64,000 bases of DNA from contig NC_050096.1 of the NCBI RefSeq assembly GCF_902167145.1, positions 181,075,825 to 181,139,824 of the forward strand, read 5' to 3'. The notes below the pieces were generated by a model. It was not told the DNA's origin and searched no databases. It worked only from the letters and a program-made list of their open reading frames with translations. Both the position numbers and the translations under genes were made by a program. The DNA comes from Zea mays (taxonomy: Eukaryota; Streptophyta; Magnoliopsida; Poales; Poaceae). Below, piece after piece: positions 1-9,524 of this stretch (its first letter is position 1; the number at the start of each line of letters is the position of its first letter).

Positions 1-2
1 TC

Positions 3-620
3 AGAAATTTTTGTGATCAAATAGGCACGAAGATCCACTTTGCGTCAGTCAGGCACCCGGAGTCGAATGGGCTTGTTGAAAGGGCCAACGGCATCTTAAT
101 GACAGGAATAATGAAGCTAATCTTTAATCAACCAAGGGGAAAGTGGCCAGATCAGCTTACCAAAGTGGTATGGAGCCATAACACAACAACATCAAGATCT
201 ACAGGCTTTACCCCATTTAAGTTGTTATTTGGTGACGAAGCAATAACCCCGGAAGAAGCCAAAGCTGGATCAATAAGAGTGGTAGCTTCGGCAGAATCAG
301 GTCCTGAAGATACTTGTCTCGTGGAAAAAGATGCCTTAGAAGGGATCAGGCTTCAGGCCGTGGAGAATATCAATAAATACCAGGCTGAAACAGTTAAATG
401 GCGAGATAGAAAGGTCCGGCTAAAAAATATTGAGCCAGGACACTTGGTGCTTCGGAGAGTGGCCAATCCGGATACAGTGGGCAAATTGCAACTGAAATGG
501 GAAGGGCCTTTCTTAGTAGCATCTTCGTCAAGGCCTGGTTCGTACAGACTGAAGGACATGGATGGCAATGAAATTCCAAGATCTTGGAATGCGGATGAGC
601 TTCGGCGGTTTTATGTATAA
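3..620 (+). CDS. Partial Gypsy integrase, C-terminal part of pol
   Basis: The reading frame is open from the window edge to the stop at 620. It contains the end of the integrase core, with the HPESNGLVERANG segment that supplies the last acidic residue of the DDE triad, followed by the DNA-binding C-terminal domain (GHLVLRR, LKWEGPFLV, GSYRLKD). Integrase inserts the element's cDNA into chromosomal DNA. It aligns over its whole length, with scattered substitutions, with the integrase end at 62,977-63,594, so the two belong to one family but to different copies. No stop or frameshift is visible in this part. The start lies upstream of the window. Confidence 0.85.
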   Translation, partial: RNFCDQIGTKIHFASVRHPESNGLVERANGILMTGIMKLIFNQPRGKWPDQLTKVVWSHNTTTSRSTGFTPFKLLFGDEAITPEEAKAGSIRVVASAESGPEDTCLVEKDALEGIRLQAVENINKYQAETVKWRDRKVRLKNIEPGHLVLRRVANPDTVGKLQLKWEGPFLVASSSRPGSYRLKDMDGNEIPRSWNADELRRFYV

Positions 621-779
621 CTCGATGTAATTTTGACTTTTCTTTTCTTTTTCATGGCACCCTTTTCCTTTCTAAAGGGGGAGAAAGGTTTTTAATGGGG
701 CCATCATATGTAATTTCCTTTTTAGTTTTATAAGAGCAAAATCCCCCAAAGAATGTAAATGTAAAAGCTGAGAGCGCAC

Positions 780-1070
780 CATCGAGTGCCGAAACTAAAA
801 AAGAGAAGAAGCTCCAAAGACGTCCCTAAGGGGATGCAGAGCTTACAGCGAAAAGTCAACGCTGATTCCGCCGAAAGTAAAAGGCGAAGAAGCTCCAAAG
901 TCGTTCCTAAGGGAATGCAGAGCTTATACCGTCTAAGTAAAAGACGAAGAAGCTCCAAAGACGTCCCTAGGGGGATGCAGAGCTTACAGCGAAAAGTCAA
1001 CGCTGATACTGCCTAAGTAAAAGGCAAAGATGCTCCAAAGTCGTTCCTAAGGGAATGCAGAGCTGACGTG
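780..1070 (+). repeat. Tandem repeat in the Grande 3' non-coding region
   Basis: A unit built around gaagctccaaag, ttcctaagggaatgcagagc and cagcgaaaagtcaacgctga recurs about four times, with spacers of varying length. The same repeat is found at 63,770-63,960 in the second copy, so it belongs to the family. An open frame across it encodes only the repeat and is not taken as a gene. Confidence 0.75.
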
Positions 1071-1298
1071 TGTTTGCTCCTAAGAAAATGATGGATGAGT
1101 GTGGCTTCGGACATACGCTTCGGACATTCATTTGCACATTACATCATGGCATTTGCATGCATAAGCATTCATTCATAGCATTTGTGTTCCTAAATGGTTG
1201 CTTCGGCACAGAGAAAAGTTTCGGATAAATGGTTTGTTATGATTCGTTATGTAAAAGAAAGGTTTCGAAGAAGTGGTTTTTTATGAATCGTTGTGTAT

Positions 1299-1450
1299 AA
1301 GAGTAGCAGTCTTTTATGTTTTGTTATGTAAATAAAAGCTTCGGCAGATAAGAGTAGCAGTCTTTTATGTTTTGTTATGTAAATAAAAGCTTCGGCAGAT
1401 AAGAGTAGCAGTCTTTTATGTTTGGTTATGTAAGGAAAGGCTTCGGCAAA
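1299..1450 (+). repeat. 51-bp direct repeat, three copies
   Basis: The unit starting aagagtagcagtcttttatg begins at 1299, 1350 and 1401. The first two copies are near-identical and the third diverges at its end. It lies between pol and the antisense gene. No coding role is seen; 621-1716 is otherwise non-coding. Confidence 0.8.
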
Positions 1451-1716
1451 AAGAGGAAGCGGCCTTTTATGCTTCGTTGTGTACGAAAAGAAGGGAAGGT
1501 GTTTTTTCGCCTTCGGCTCAAAAAACTGATTTCGTCCACATCAAAGCACCTCAATCGAAGGGTAAGAATATATTACAAGGTATGTACAAAGTTCCTTGAA
1601 GAACAGTTTAATTCTATTTACAAGAGTTGTTACAAAATTATCCTGAGTTTTTCTAAAGCACACTTCTGCTAGTCTTCATTAAGCTTCAGCTTCGACGACA
1701 ACTTCGGCGACATATC

Positions 1717-4591
1717 CTAGGCATCATCTTCACCTTCGTCATCCTACATGAGTCAAGGAATCATAAGAATCAAGCCCAAAGGAAAAGGTAAGCACGAAAT
1801 GTCATTTCTTACTGGTTCAAGATGACTTCGGGCTTCGTCTCCAGCTTTCTCTCGCCCGCCCTTTGTCCATACCATTTTTATAAATCTATTGGAGATACTT
1901 CGGGCGAGGTCGGGCATATCATCCAGGATTGATGAAGATAAGGTGAAGTTGGGCCTGTTGACAACCTTTCCATGTTCGCAGCCGGCCTTCAGAAATGCAG
2001 CAGCGGTACCCCGAGAAGCTACCCAGGCACAGAAGTCGCCGTGCCCGGCTATAACTTCGTCAAGCTCTTCGATTTCAGCTTCAATATGATCGAAGGCCTG
2101 GGGTAAATTTTCCGCCGAAGGGTTAAATTTCACACTGCTGGCTCCAACAGAGTAAAATATCTTCTTTAATCGTCCAATACAATTATTGCCAAAGTTCAAG
2201 CATTTGTCTTGAAGGCTTGTTAATGCTTTCTTCAATTCTGAGCTGGTCTGGACTTCGGCTTTAAGCTTCGAATTCAGTTCTAGCTTCTCCTGATCAAATT
2301 GTTTTGATTGATTGATAAGCTTCGAATTTAACTCTAATATTTTAGCCTCAGTTTCAGCCAGCAAGCCTTCGGTCGATTGGAGCTCGAAGTCTTTCTTTTC
2401 AATGATGGCAGATTGCTCTTTTATTTTGCTTTCCAAGTTTTCAATTATAGCTTCGTGCTTTTTGTCCTCCAAGTCTTGTTGCATCTTCAGAGCTTTGCTC
2501 AGTAGCATGCTCTGAACAGAAACAACTTATGTTAAGTAATATTTTCATTGTTAACGGCAATAAAAACCAGAGAAAAAGGTTGTTTACCTTGAAGTTAGAA
2601 TAAAACAAGCTGCCGACGATATGTTGTCGTCGGTAGCGGCTGATGTCTGTCTCTAACTTCGGAAAACCGATACTCTTCGATAGAGTACAGATTACCTTAG
2701 CTCCAGTCTGGTCTCGAATACAGCCTAGTTTTTCATCATCTACACCCCCAAATAGAAGGGCTCCTGGCTTGTAGCCGCAAGATTTGGCATAGTCTTTGAG
2801 TTCTTCTATTTCGTCCTTCGTCAGTTTCTGCCCAATTAGATTCTGGAAAGAATAGGCTTCGTCGTCCGGAGTTTCTTCGACTATTTCTTTCCCTTTCCCT
2901 GGCACTGTGGCCAGGATTTCTTCAGTAACGGTGGCAGCTTCTTCAATGTTTTCTGTCAAAATTTTGTCAATATTTTCAAGAGTAGTTTCTAAATTCACAT
3001 CTTCGGGTGTGGCAGCTTCGGTAGCCGCGACTTCCGAAGCTCTACCTTCAGCAGCTGCCGTTTTCTGAATTGACAACCTAGGTGGAGTTTTGTCGATAAC
3101 CTCAGTTACCGCAATAATTCTTTGCCGTTTGGGTTTGTTTATCTTCGGTTGATCCGGCTCGTCCACCTTTTCAAAAAGCTTCGTCAGTTGGAGCCCTAGT
3201 GGACTTAGCTTCGTAGGCATGGGTTCAGTCATTACCTTTAAAATTTCCTCCACGTCGCTGGTAGAAGGCGGTGTGGGGGTCTCCTCTTCTTCGGGTGATT
3301 TGTGCTTCGGAGCAGATATTTTTCTTTTCTTGAGAACTTTCTTCTCCTTTGCTGGTATTTCTTCATCCCTGATCAGAGCTTCGGCTACTCTTTTTCTTTT
3401 GAGGCCCTCGGCGCCCTTGTTCAATTGTTCGTAGTCTGGGTATTCGAAGCCTAGGGCGTCAAACACTCGGTTCAGCCTTCGTTTCGGTCGGGCACCGAAG
3501 GCTGCTGTCATTAGTTGATCCTCTTTTTTGGAGTAATTCCCCAGGATTTCGTTGCACATCACCTCAACAGTGTCTAACCATTCTTTGCAGGGTTTTTTGA
3601 AGAACTTCTTGAACTTGAAGTAATAGGGAAGCCGGACAAGCTCCCCCTTCTTCTTCTCTCCCTCCAGCTTCGGCATCTCCCACTCTTTTAGAGTAGGGAA
3701 AACTCTGAATGCCAAGAACTCTTGAACTAGATCCCTGGTGCCAATATGTTCTGAGATAATTTCAAATTCACCCAGAGCAGCCCAGGTGGGACCTTTTAGG
3801 TCGCCAATGTGGCATTGTGGCCTTGTCTCTCCGAAGATTAACTCCAGAGGGCTTTGTACCAATTTTTCTTTGTCTTCATCGACTTTTACATAAAACCACT
3901 CAGATTTCCAACCTGCTGGCCATTTGCTTCGGTAGCTGATGACAGGACACTTTGTTGTCTTCCGGTAGGCAAAATTATAGCAACCGAAATTATCATGTAG
4001 CCCATCTTTTCTGGCCTTTGTTTGGTAATGTAATTCGTGAGCTCGGCAGAAGCTGTCAGCAAATGGTTCCACAGCTTGGCTTCGGAGGGCCCAGATATAA
4101 ACATTGAGCCTAACGATGGCGTTAGGAGTCAATTGATGAAAGTAGATACCAAACCTCCTTAGTATCTCCGCAACAATATCGTGGAGAGGGAATCTAAGCC
4201 CAGCTTTTAAAAAACTCTTGAAAATAACAATCTCATCCTTCCTTGGCTTCGGGGTGGTTTCTTCTTCCCCGAAGCGGAGTAGCTTCTTCTGGTCCTCATT
4301 GAAATAACCTGCTTTCACCATCTTCGAAAGGTCAGCTTTTGAAACAGTTGATTTCCCAAAATCCAGATGACTGGGCTTGCTGGGCGTAGCAAGGTGATAG
4401 TCATCTTCGGAGTCAGTCCCTTCAATGTTTTCTTTTCCTTCGGCAGTTGTTGGGCCTGCTTCAGCAGCAGGCATTTCTTCTGTAGTCAGTAGACCGGAAC
4501 GCTGCATTGCTTCGGAGATGGGCACAGTGTCTGAACCTTCGGCTTCGTCTCCCTCACGTACAACTTTGGCAGTAGATCGTATTCTCGCCAT
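1717..4591 (-). CDS. Antisense gene of the Grande-like element (putative gypsy-type transposon domain, coiled coil)
   Basis: This gene runs against gag-pol. The proposed coding exons are 4591-2588, 2511-1813 and 1743-1717. All junctions are phase 0 with GT/AG borders (AAG|GTAAAC...TTCAG|AGC and CCA|GTAAGA...GTAG|GAT), giving 909 residues. The region at about residues 95-290, with a KDEIVIFKSFLKAGLRFPL stretch followed by LTPNAIVRLNVYIWALR, resembles the plant 'putative gypsy type transposon' domain (PF04195 type). Residues 360-610 are low-complexity, charged and nuclear-protein-like. Exon 2 starts with a long Lys/Glu-rich coiled coil, and exon 3 adds a short acidic tail. Antisense ORFs are known in Tat-lineage elements, but their function is unknown. 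The N-terminus reads MARIRSTAK. The second intron is less certain; without it the protein ends at 1753. Confidence 0.7.
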
Positions 4592-5054
4592 TTGATTCTA
4601 AGTTTGGGAAGTCAAAAACTTTTTTCCTTTTTTCTTTTCTCCGAAGCTCTTCTTTCTGACGAAGCGGACGTTGAGGAGCACCTTCGTTCGATTCTGAGAC
4701 TTAAGCTTCGGCTATGGTGAAAAATTTTGGCAGCGAAACAGTGCAAATAGCAATGAATGCTGTGGTAACTTCACACCCACCTGTTTGTTTATATAGTGCT
4801 GCAGGTAGGAAGGCGAAGCGGTGGAACTGTTACACCAGGCGCGCAGTAACTCATACCCGCTGTGCAGTGGACCGCAAAGACCAAACAGTAACTCTACAAA
4901 GTGGGCTTGGCACGCGCTCGGAAGTCGGATCGTTTCTCCGCAACGAGCTCAGGGAAGGTGTTTTTTGGACCTTCGGCTTCCCGAAGCTGAAGAGGTTTTT
5001 TTTCACGGGCCAAGCTCGTTACGAAGAACGATCTAGCACCGCGAAAGGGGCTAC
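4592..5054. other. Region between the antisense gene and the LTR
   Basis: This holds the presumed upstream region of the antisense gene and the polypurine tract at 5044-5050. It is rich in cttcgg/ccgaag words, as is the rest of the element. Short open frames here look incidental. Confidence 0.5.
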
Positions 5055-5635
5055 TGTTGGGGTCGTGCTTCGGTACGCCGAAGGTCTCACACGAAGAAGC
5101 AGCTTCGGCCAAAGCCGTTTCTAAGAGATGGCCGAAGGTCCCTTTTCATGGAGCTTCGGCGTTTTAAACCGACATAGAGGCAGAATGACCTTTTTATACA
5201 TGTATGTCCGAGTCAATGTTGTAAACTTCCGCAAGGGGCATAATTGTAATTTGTCACAGGCTGCGACCTGTGTCTATAAATAGATGAACAGTACCTCTGT
5301 ACTGTTCACGCGAACCTGCTTTTTGCCTTCGCATCACATTCGTACTTTTTGCCTTCCGCAAGACCGAAGGTACATTTGTACTTCAAAGTCATTTATATTC
5401 ATCAATACAAGTAGAGATAATTCTATGATAATATTTACATGTTTATTTCATGATTTATGTGAATGCTTTATTCTTCATTGTTATGCTTACGAAGGTATGT
5501 TCTTTATAACCTTCGTCCGAGATGCTATATATCCCGAAGGGATATATCGTCATGAAGGACGAAGGACCTTAATACTTAACATTTTCTGTGTTGCCTTGTT
5601 CTTAATTCGAAGCATTTGAGAACAAGTCCCCAACA
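5055..5635 (+). repeat. 3' LTR of the first Grande-like element
   Basis: The 581-bp LTR starts TGTTGGGG and ends CCCCAACA. It matches the LTR at 58,997-59,596 in layout and at both ends, with many differences. The next five bases after it, aacac, should be one copy of the target duplication. Confidence 0.85.
5275..5282 (+). promoter_or_regulatory. TATA box of the Grande-like LTR
   Basis: The octamer tataaata follows ctgtgt and sits in the same place as in the second LTR copy (59,214-59,221). In LTR retrotransposons such a box marks the U3/R border. Confidence 0.6.
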
Positions 5636-7842
5636 AACACGCTGTTCATCAGATACATAAAGAAGGCTGGCGCATTTGTCAAGCCAAAGGACATAACTGT
5701 GAACTCATATAACCCGTACTTGGTGATGAATGCTGTCTTCGGTATATCCGAGGGTCGGATTCTGAGTTGATGGTAACCTGATCTCAGATCTATCTTCGAG
5801 AATACGCTGGCACCTCTGAGCTGGTAGAACAAATCTTCTATCCTTGGCAGGGGGTACTTGTTCTTGACAGTGACTTCATTCAAGGCTCTGTAGCCTATGC
5901 ACATCCTTTTGGTACCATCTTTCTTCTCTACAAACAACACTGGGGCGGCCCAAGGCGAGGTGCTTGGCCTGATGTAACCCTTCTCTAACATCTCATCTAT
6001 CTGCTTCTTGAGTTCTACCAGTTCTGGTCCAGACACTCGATAGGCCCTTTTAGAAATGGGGGCGGTACCAGGGATAAGCTCTATGGCAAATTCGACTTTT
6101 CTCTCGGGTGGCATGCCTGTTAGCTCCTCGGGAAACGCATCCGGAAAGTCCGACACAACCTTGATAGCCTCGAGCGGGTTGGGCTCCTTACTATCAACTG
6201 AAATCTGGTGACAGACTCCCTCCGCTGATTTAGGCATCCTTAGCTCGGCCACTACCTCTTCTCCTGACGGGGACTTCAATGTTACGGTCCTCTTGTCACA
6301 ACTAACATTTGCCTCATACTTCATTAACCAATTCATCCCTAGAATAACATCTATCCCAGGGGTGTCTATTACTATTAAGTCACTGGGGAATCCTATCCCC
6401 CTTATTTCCACCATTGTATTTGAGCATATTTTATCTGTTTGTACCTTGCCACCAACCGAATTAATCCTCATAGGCGGCATCATTGCCTCTACTGAAATGT
6501 TATGCAATTCTACCCATGTTGCAGTGACAAATGAATGAGTTGCACCAGTATCAAATAGCACTTTCATGGGATGAGATTCGACTGAGAACATACCTACTGC
6601 CACATCTGGTGCATCCTGGATTGCTTCGGCCTCCAAGTGGTTCACCTTTCCACGGTTGTACGCTTGGCTACGATTGCCTGCCGCCGGCTGCAATACACCT
6701 TGCCTTATTGGAGCATTGGGGTTGGTCTGCTGCTGCGCCATCTTCTTTGGGCACTGCATCGCCCAGTGGCCTTGTTCTCCACAGTGGAAACATCCTCTGC
6801 CTCCTCCTTGTGCTGGGGCTGCTTGGTTGCTCTGATTTGCTGCTGGGGCAGGAAGGCGAGGTGCCTGGTTGTTCTGCTTCTGATACTGATTACCTCCCTG
6901 CTGGCTGTGCTGACGATACTGCTGCTGCTGCTGTGGGTACTGCCTCTGAAACTGCTGCGGATGCGGACGCTGATTCTGATTCTGATATCCCTGTGGATGA
7001 CCAGGCCTGCCTTGCTGAGATGAACTGCCTGAGAAACGTGGACGGCTGATGCCTCCGGATTGGGGTCCACTCATCTTGCGCTTCCGATCTTCCATATCCT
7101 TACGCTTCTTCTCAGTCATAACTGCCCTATCGATCAGGTGCTGGAAGGTGGGGAAGGTGTGGTTCATCAGCTGGTAATGCAGGGGATCCACCAAACCTCT
7201 CATGAACCTGTATTGCCTTTTAGCATCAGTGTTGACGTCTTCAGGTGCATAACGAGACAGTTGCAGAAACTTGTCTCTGTATTCACTAACAGACAGGGGT
7301 CCCTGCTTCAGAGCCAGAAACTCCTCCTTCTTCACGATCATCAGTCCCTCCGGCACATGGTACCTGCGGAAACTCTCGCTGAATTCCTCCCAGGTGATAG
7401 CTTCAGGGTCAGCATGGGTGGCGAGGTAGGACTCCCACCAGGACTGGGCTGCTCCCCTTAGCTGACGGGGACCATACAGAACCTTCTCCCTGTCGTCACA
7501 TTGGGCGGTGCGCAGTTCCCTTTCCACCACGCGCAGCCAGTCTTCTGCATCCATGGGGTCAGCAGAATGGGCGAAGGTAGGAGGGTGCCCTCTCATGAAC
7601 TCACCACGCTTATCTCGTGGCATCTGGGGCATCTGCACTTGCAATTGGGGTTGGGGTTGCTGTTGAGCCTGCTGCATGGCTGCCAGAGTCTGCCCAATGG
7701 CCTGCACTGCCTGAGTCTGCATCAAGAACATCTGCTCCACTGACATCGGGGGTGGTGGGGGAGGCTGCCTCTGTTGTTCCTCCTGCTGGTCATGCTGCTC
7801 TTGCTGAGCACGCCTGTTGCATCGGCGCCTGTTGTCAGACAT
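5636..7842 (-). CDS. Truncated gag-protease-reverse transcriptase polyprotein
   Basis: One open frame begins at an ATG at 7842 (MSDNRRR); a further in-frame ATG lies nine codons upstream. An N-terminal Gln/Pro-rich segment precedes a retrotransposon gag domain. A Gln-rich linker leads to a CCHC zinc knuckle ([14 protein letters not shown], about residue 350), which binds RNA. The aspartic protease motif FDTGATHSF is near residue 430. The reverse transcriptase follows ([36 protein letters not shown]) and breaks off at [10 protein letters not shown], before the catalytic Y-x-D-D box. The break is the Grande insertion; the codons after 5636 belong to that LTR. The frame is undamaged up to the break, suggesting a fairly recent element. 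Confidence 0.85.
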
Positions 7843-8244
7843 CTGTGGAATACATTCATACATCAGCATTGCTCTTACAACCCTTCAGCATAAGAAAAGA
7901 GAATACAGAATTCTTCATGACACTGAGTGAACAAAGAGCTTCACTGATCCTCATTACGATTCAACACAGCTTCTCGGATAAGAAGGAAAGTAGAAGTAAA
8001 TGGCTTCCCAACTAAGCAACTGACTTCATTAACATTACTAGCTAGGCCAAACTGCAGGGGAAACCCACAGGTTGGCAACAGTCATTACAAAGATTCGAAT
8101 CCAGCACAAGTTCATCATAACAAGCATGAAAGCAACTGATAAGCAAACTAAACTAAATGGAAGTAACTGATAAGCAAACTAAACTGACTACCTAAGACTG
8201 AGACATCTGACTTAAGAATTATTACAAACTCTAACGCTAACGAT
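7843..8244. other. Spacer between the extra ORF and gag
   Basis: About 400 bases of AT-rich leader of the chromovirus. It holds a repeated word (ctgataagcaaactaaac at 8137 and 8169). No gene is seen. Confidence 0.5.
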
Positions 8245-9264
8245 CTAAGGATCCAGATCTATCCTGGTCTTACAGGCAGGGGAACCATAAGTGTGGTGAC
8301 CACGTGGCGGCGAGCGGTATGGGTGCTGAGTCCCAACAGGAGCGGGAGAACCACCCTCCTGGTGATGGCGCTCTGCCAGCTCAGCACGCAACTCCGCAAT
8401 CTCCGTTCGAGCCCTGCTTAGCTCGTCCAGAGAGTGATCCAGCTCAGTGTTAAGCACTGCGACCAGGTTGACTGTGCTGCTCAACCTAGGGTTACCCTCA
8501 CCAACAGGTGAGACAACCACACTCTCCGTGCTGCCAGTAGGGCGGCGGGGGTAGTACCGAAGGTTAAGACCGTCGGCCACCCCACCGAACAAAGAACAGT
8601 ACTGGGAGAGTGCACGTCGTGCTGCATCCTGCATAGCCGCCTCTGCAGTGTCCCTCTTGGAGATAGAGTAATGCTCCAAAACGGCCTCCACACCCCGGAG
8701 ATCATCCTCCGGACGGCGAACTAGGCAGGTAGCCTCCCAGCGGTCCGGGTACCTCTCGCGACTGTGCTGGTAGACTACACAACGATACTCGATCGACCAG
8801 GTGTGCCGGTCGAAAGCCTGGCGCAGCAAGGTGTCGAGTGCGTCGTGGAAGTGACAACCGCGAGCGGCGTCACGGGTGATGGGTCGGGCGACCCATCCTT
8901 CCGCCTCCTGCGGCTCAGAGGACTCCGTGTTGTGGTCTGAGTCGTCGTCGTCGGGGTCTCCTCCAGGACCTCCTCCAGTAGCTCCTCCAACAACCGGGGC
9001 GTCCCGCGGTGGTGCAGGGGGCGCCTCCAGCTGGGCAACAGAGGAACGGGGCCTCACGGACTCCACCTCTTGCTGGGGTGGGGAGGAAGAGCCCTGCTGC
9101 TCTCTGTGCTGGCGCCGGCGTTCTTGCTCCTCACTCAGGCGGTGGTGCAGCCTCTCCAGGTGACTCGACTGACCGGACACGGTGCGGTGCAGAGGACGCT
9201 CCGCAAGTCGAGACGGCAGGAAAGGAATCACCGACTTACGTGCAGTGTGTCTAAGACGAGCCAT
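8245..9264 (-). CDS. Extra ORF upstream of gag in the chromovirus; function unknown
   Basis: A 339-residue intact frame lies between the primer site and gag, on the same strand as gag. It starts MARLRHTARKS, which resembles the histone H3 tail (A1, R2, T6, A7, R8, K9 and S10 are the same). Residues 45-120 are low-complexity and acidic. Residues about 145-245 look folded; the pattern YPDRWEATCLVRR ... SKRDTAEAAMQDAARRAL recalls a double-stranded-RNA-binding motif, but this is only a visual impression. Residues about 255-300 have coiled-coil character (LSRARTEIAELRAELAERH). No standard retroelement domain is recognised. Unbroken length and GC-rich third positions argue for a real protein. Confidence 0.65.
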   Translation of the reverse strand: MARLRHTARKSVIPFLPSRLAERPLHRTVSGQSSHLERLHHRLSEEQERRRQHREQQGSSSPPQQEVESVRPRSSVAQLEAPPAPPRDAPVVGGATGGGPGGDPDDDDSDHNTESSEPQEAEGWVARPITRDAARGCHFHDALDTLLRQAFDRHTWSIEYRCVVYQHSRERYPDRWEATCLVRRPEDDLRGVEAVLEHYSISKRDTAEAAMQDAARRALSQYCSLFGGVADGLNLRYYPRRPTGSTESVVVSPVGEGNPRLSSTVNLVAVLNTELDHSLDELSRARTEIAELRAELAERHHQEGGSPAPVGTQHPYRSPPRGHHTYGSPACKTRIDLDP

Positions 9265-9524
9265 CTACAAAAGACACCGTAAGCATAAGAGTAAGAGCAG
9301 AACTAATATGACAAGTGAATAAACCATAGACAGAATGGGATAAAAATTTTAACAAGGTATAATATAGTATATATATATGTAGTAAAACATAGGGTTGGTC
9401 GAGGTGACCGACTTTTGAAGTAACATCAGAGGTCAAGGTGAGAGGGAAGGTCAATAGTCCTTAGTACGACCAGTGCTACTCTAGGTCAGCGGTCCTACAG
9501 TCAGCACGGCTTTGATACCACTTA
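9265..9524. other. Chromovirus leader with primer-binding site
   Basis: On the minus strand TGGTATCAAAGC (9520-9509) is complementary to the 3' end of initiator tRNA-Met and starts four bases after the LTR. It is the minus-strand primer site and proves the element's orientation. The rest is AT-rich leader. Confidence 0.8.

Larger units (their letters stand above)
1..5635 (+). mobile_element. 3' half of a Grande-like Ty3/Gypsy retrotransposon (Tat lineage)
   Basis: The window opens inside the integrase and runs through a long 3' region to an LTR ending CA at 5635. The 3' region has tandem repeats and a large gene on the opposite strand, which together with a roughly 0.6 kb LTR fits maize Grande elements. 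The purine tract aaagggg (5044-5050) lies just before the LTR and serves as the polypurine tract. The element sits inside the reverse transcriptase of a minus-strand chromovirus. Its 5' part and the matching target duplication are outside the window. Family name is from recall; structure is seen directly. Confidence 0.8.

Noticed and set aside
1..620. The idea that the integrase at the left edge and the element at the right edge are one interrupted element
   Set aside because: Both edges include the same integrase end with many residue differences, so they are two separate copies.
786..1016. 76-codon frame in the Grande 3' region
   Set aside because: It only translates the tandem repeat; the second copy's repeat has a different period and would break it.
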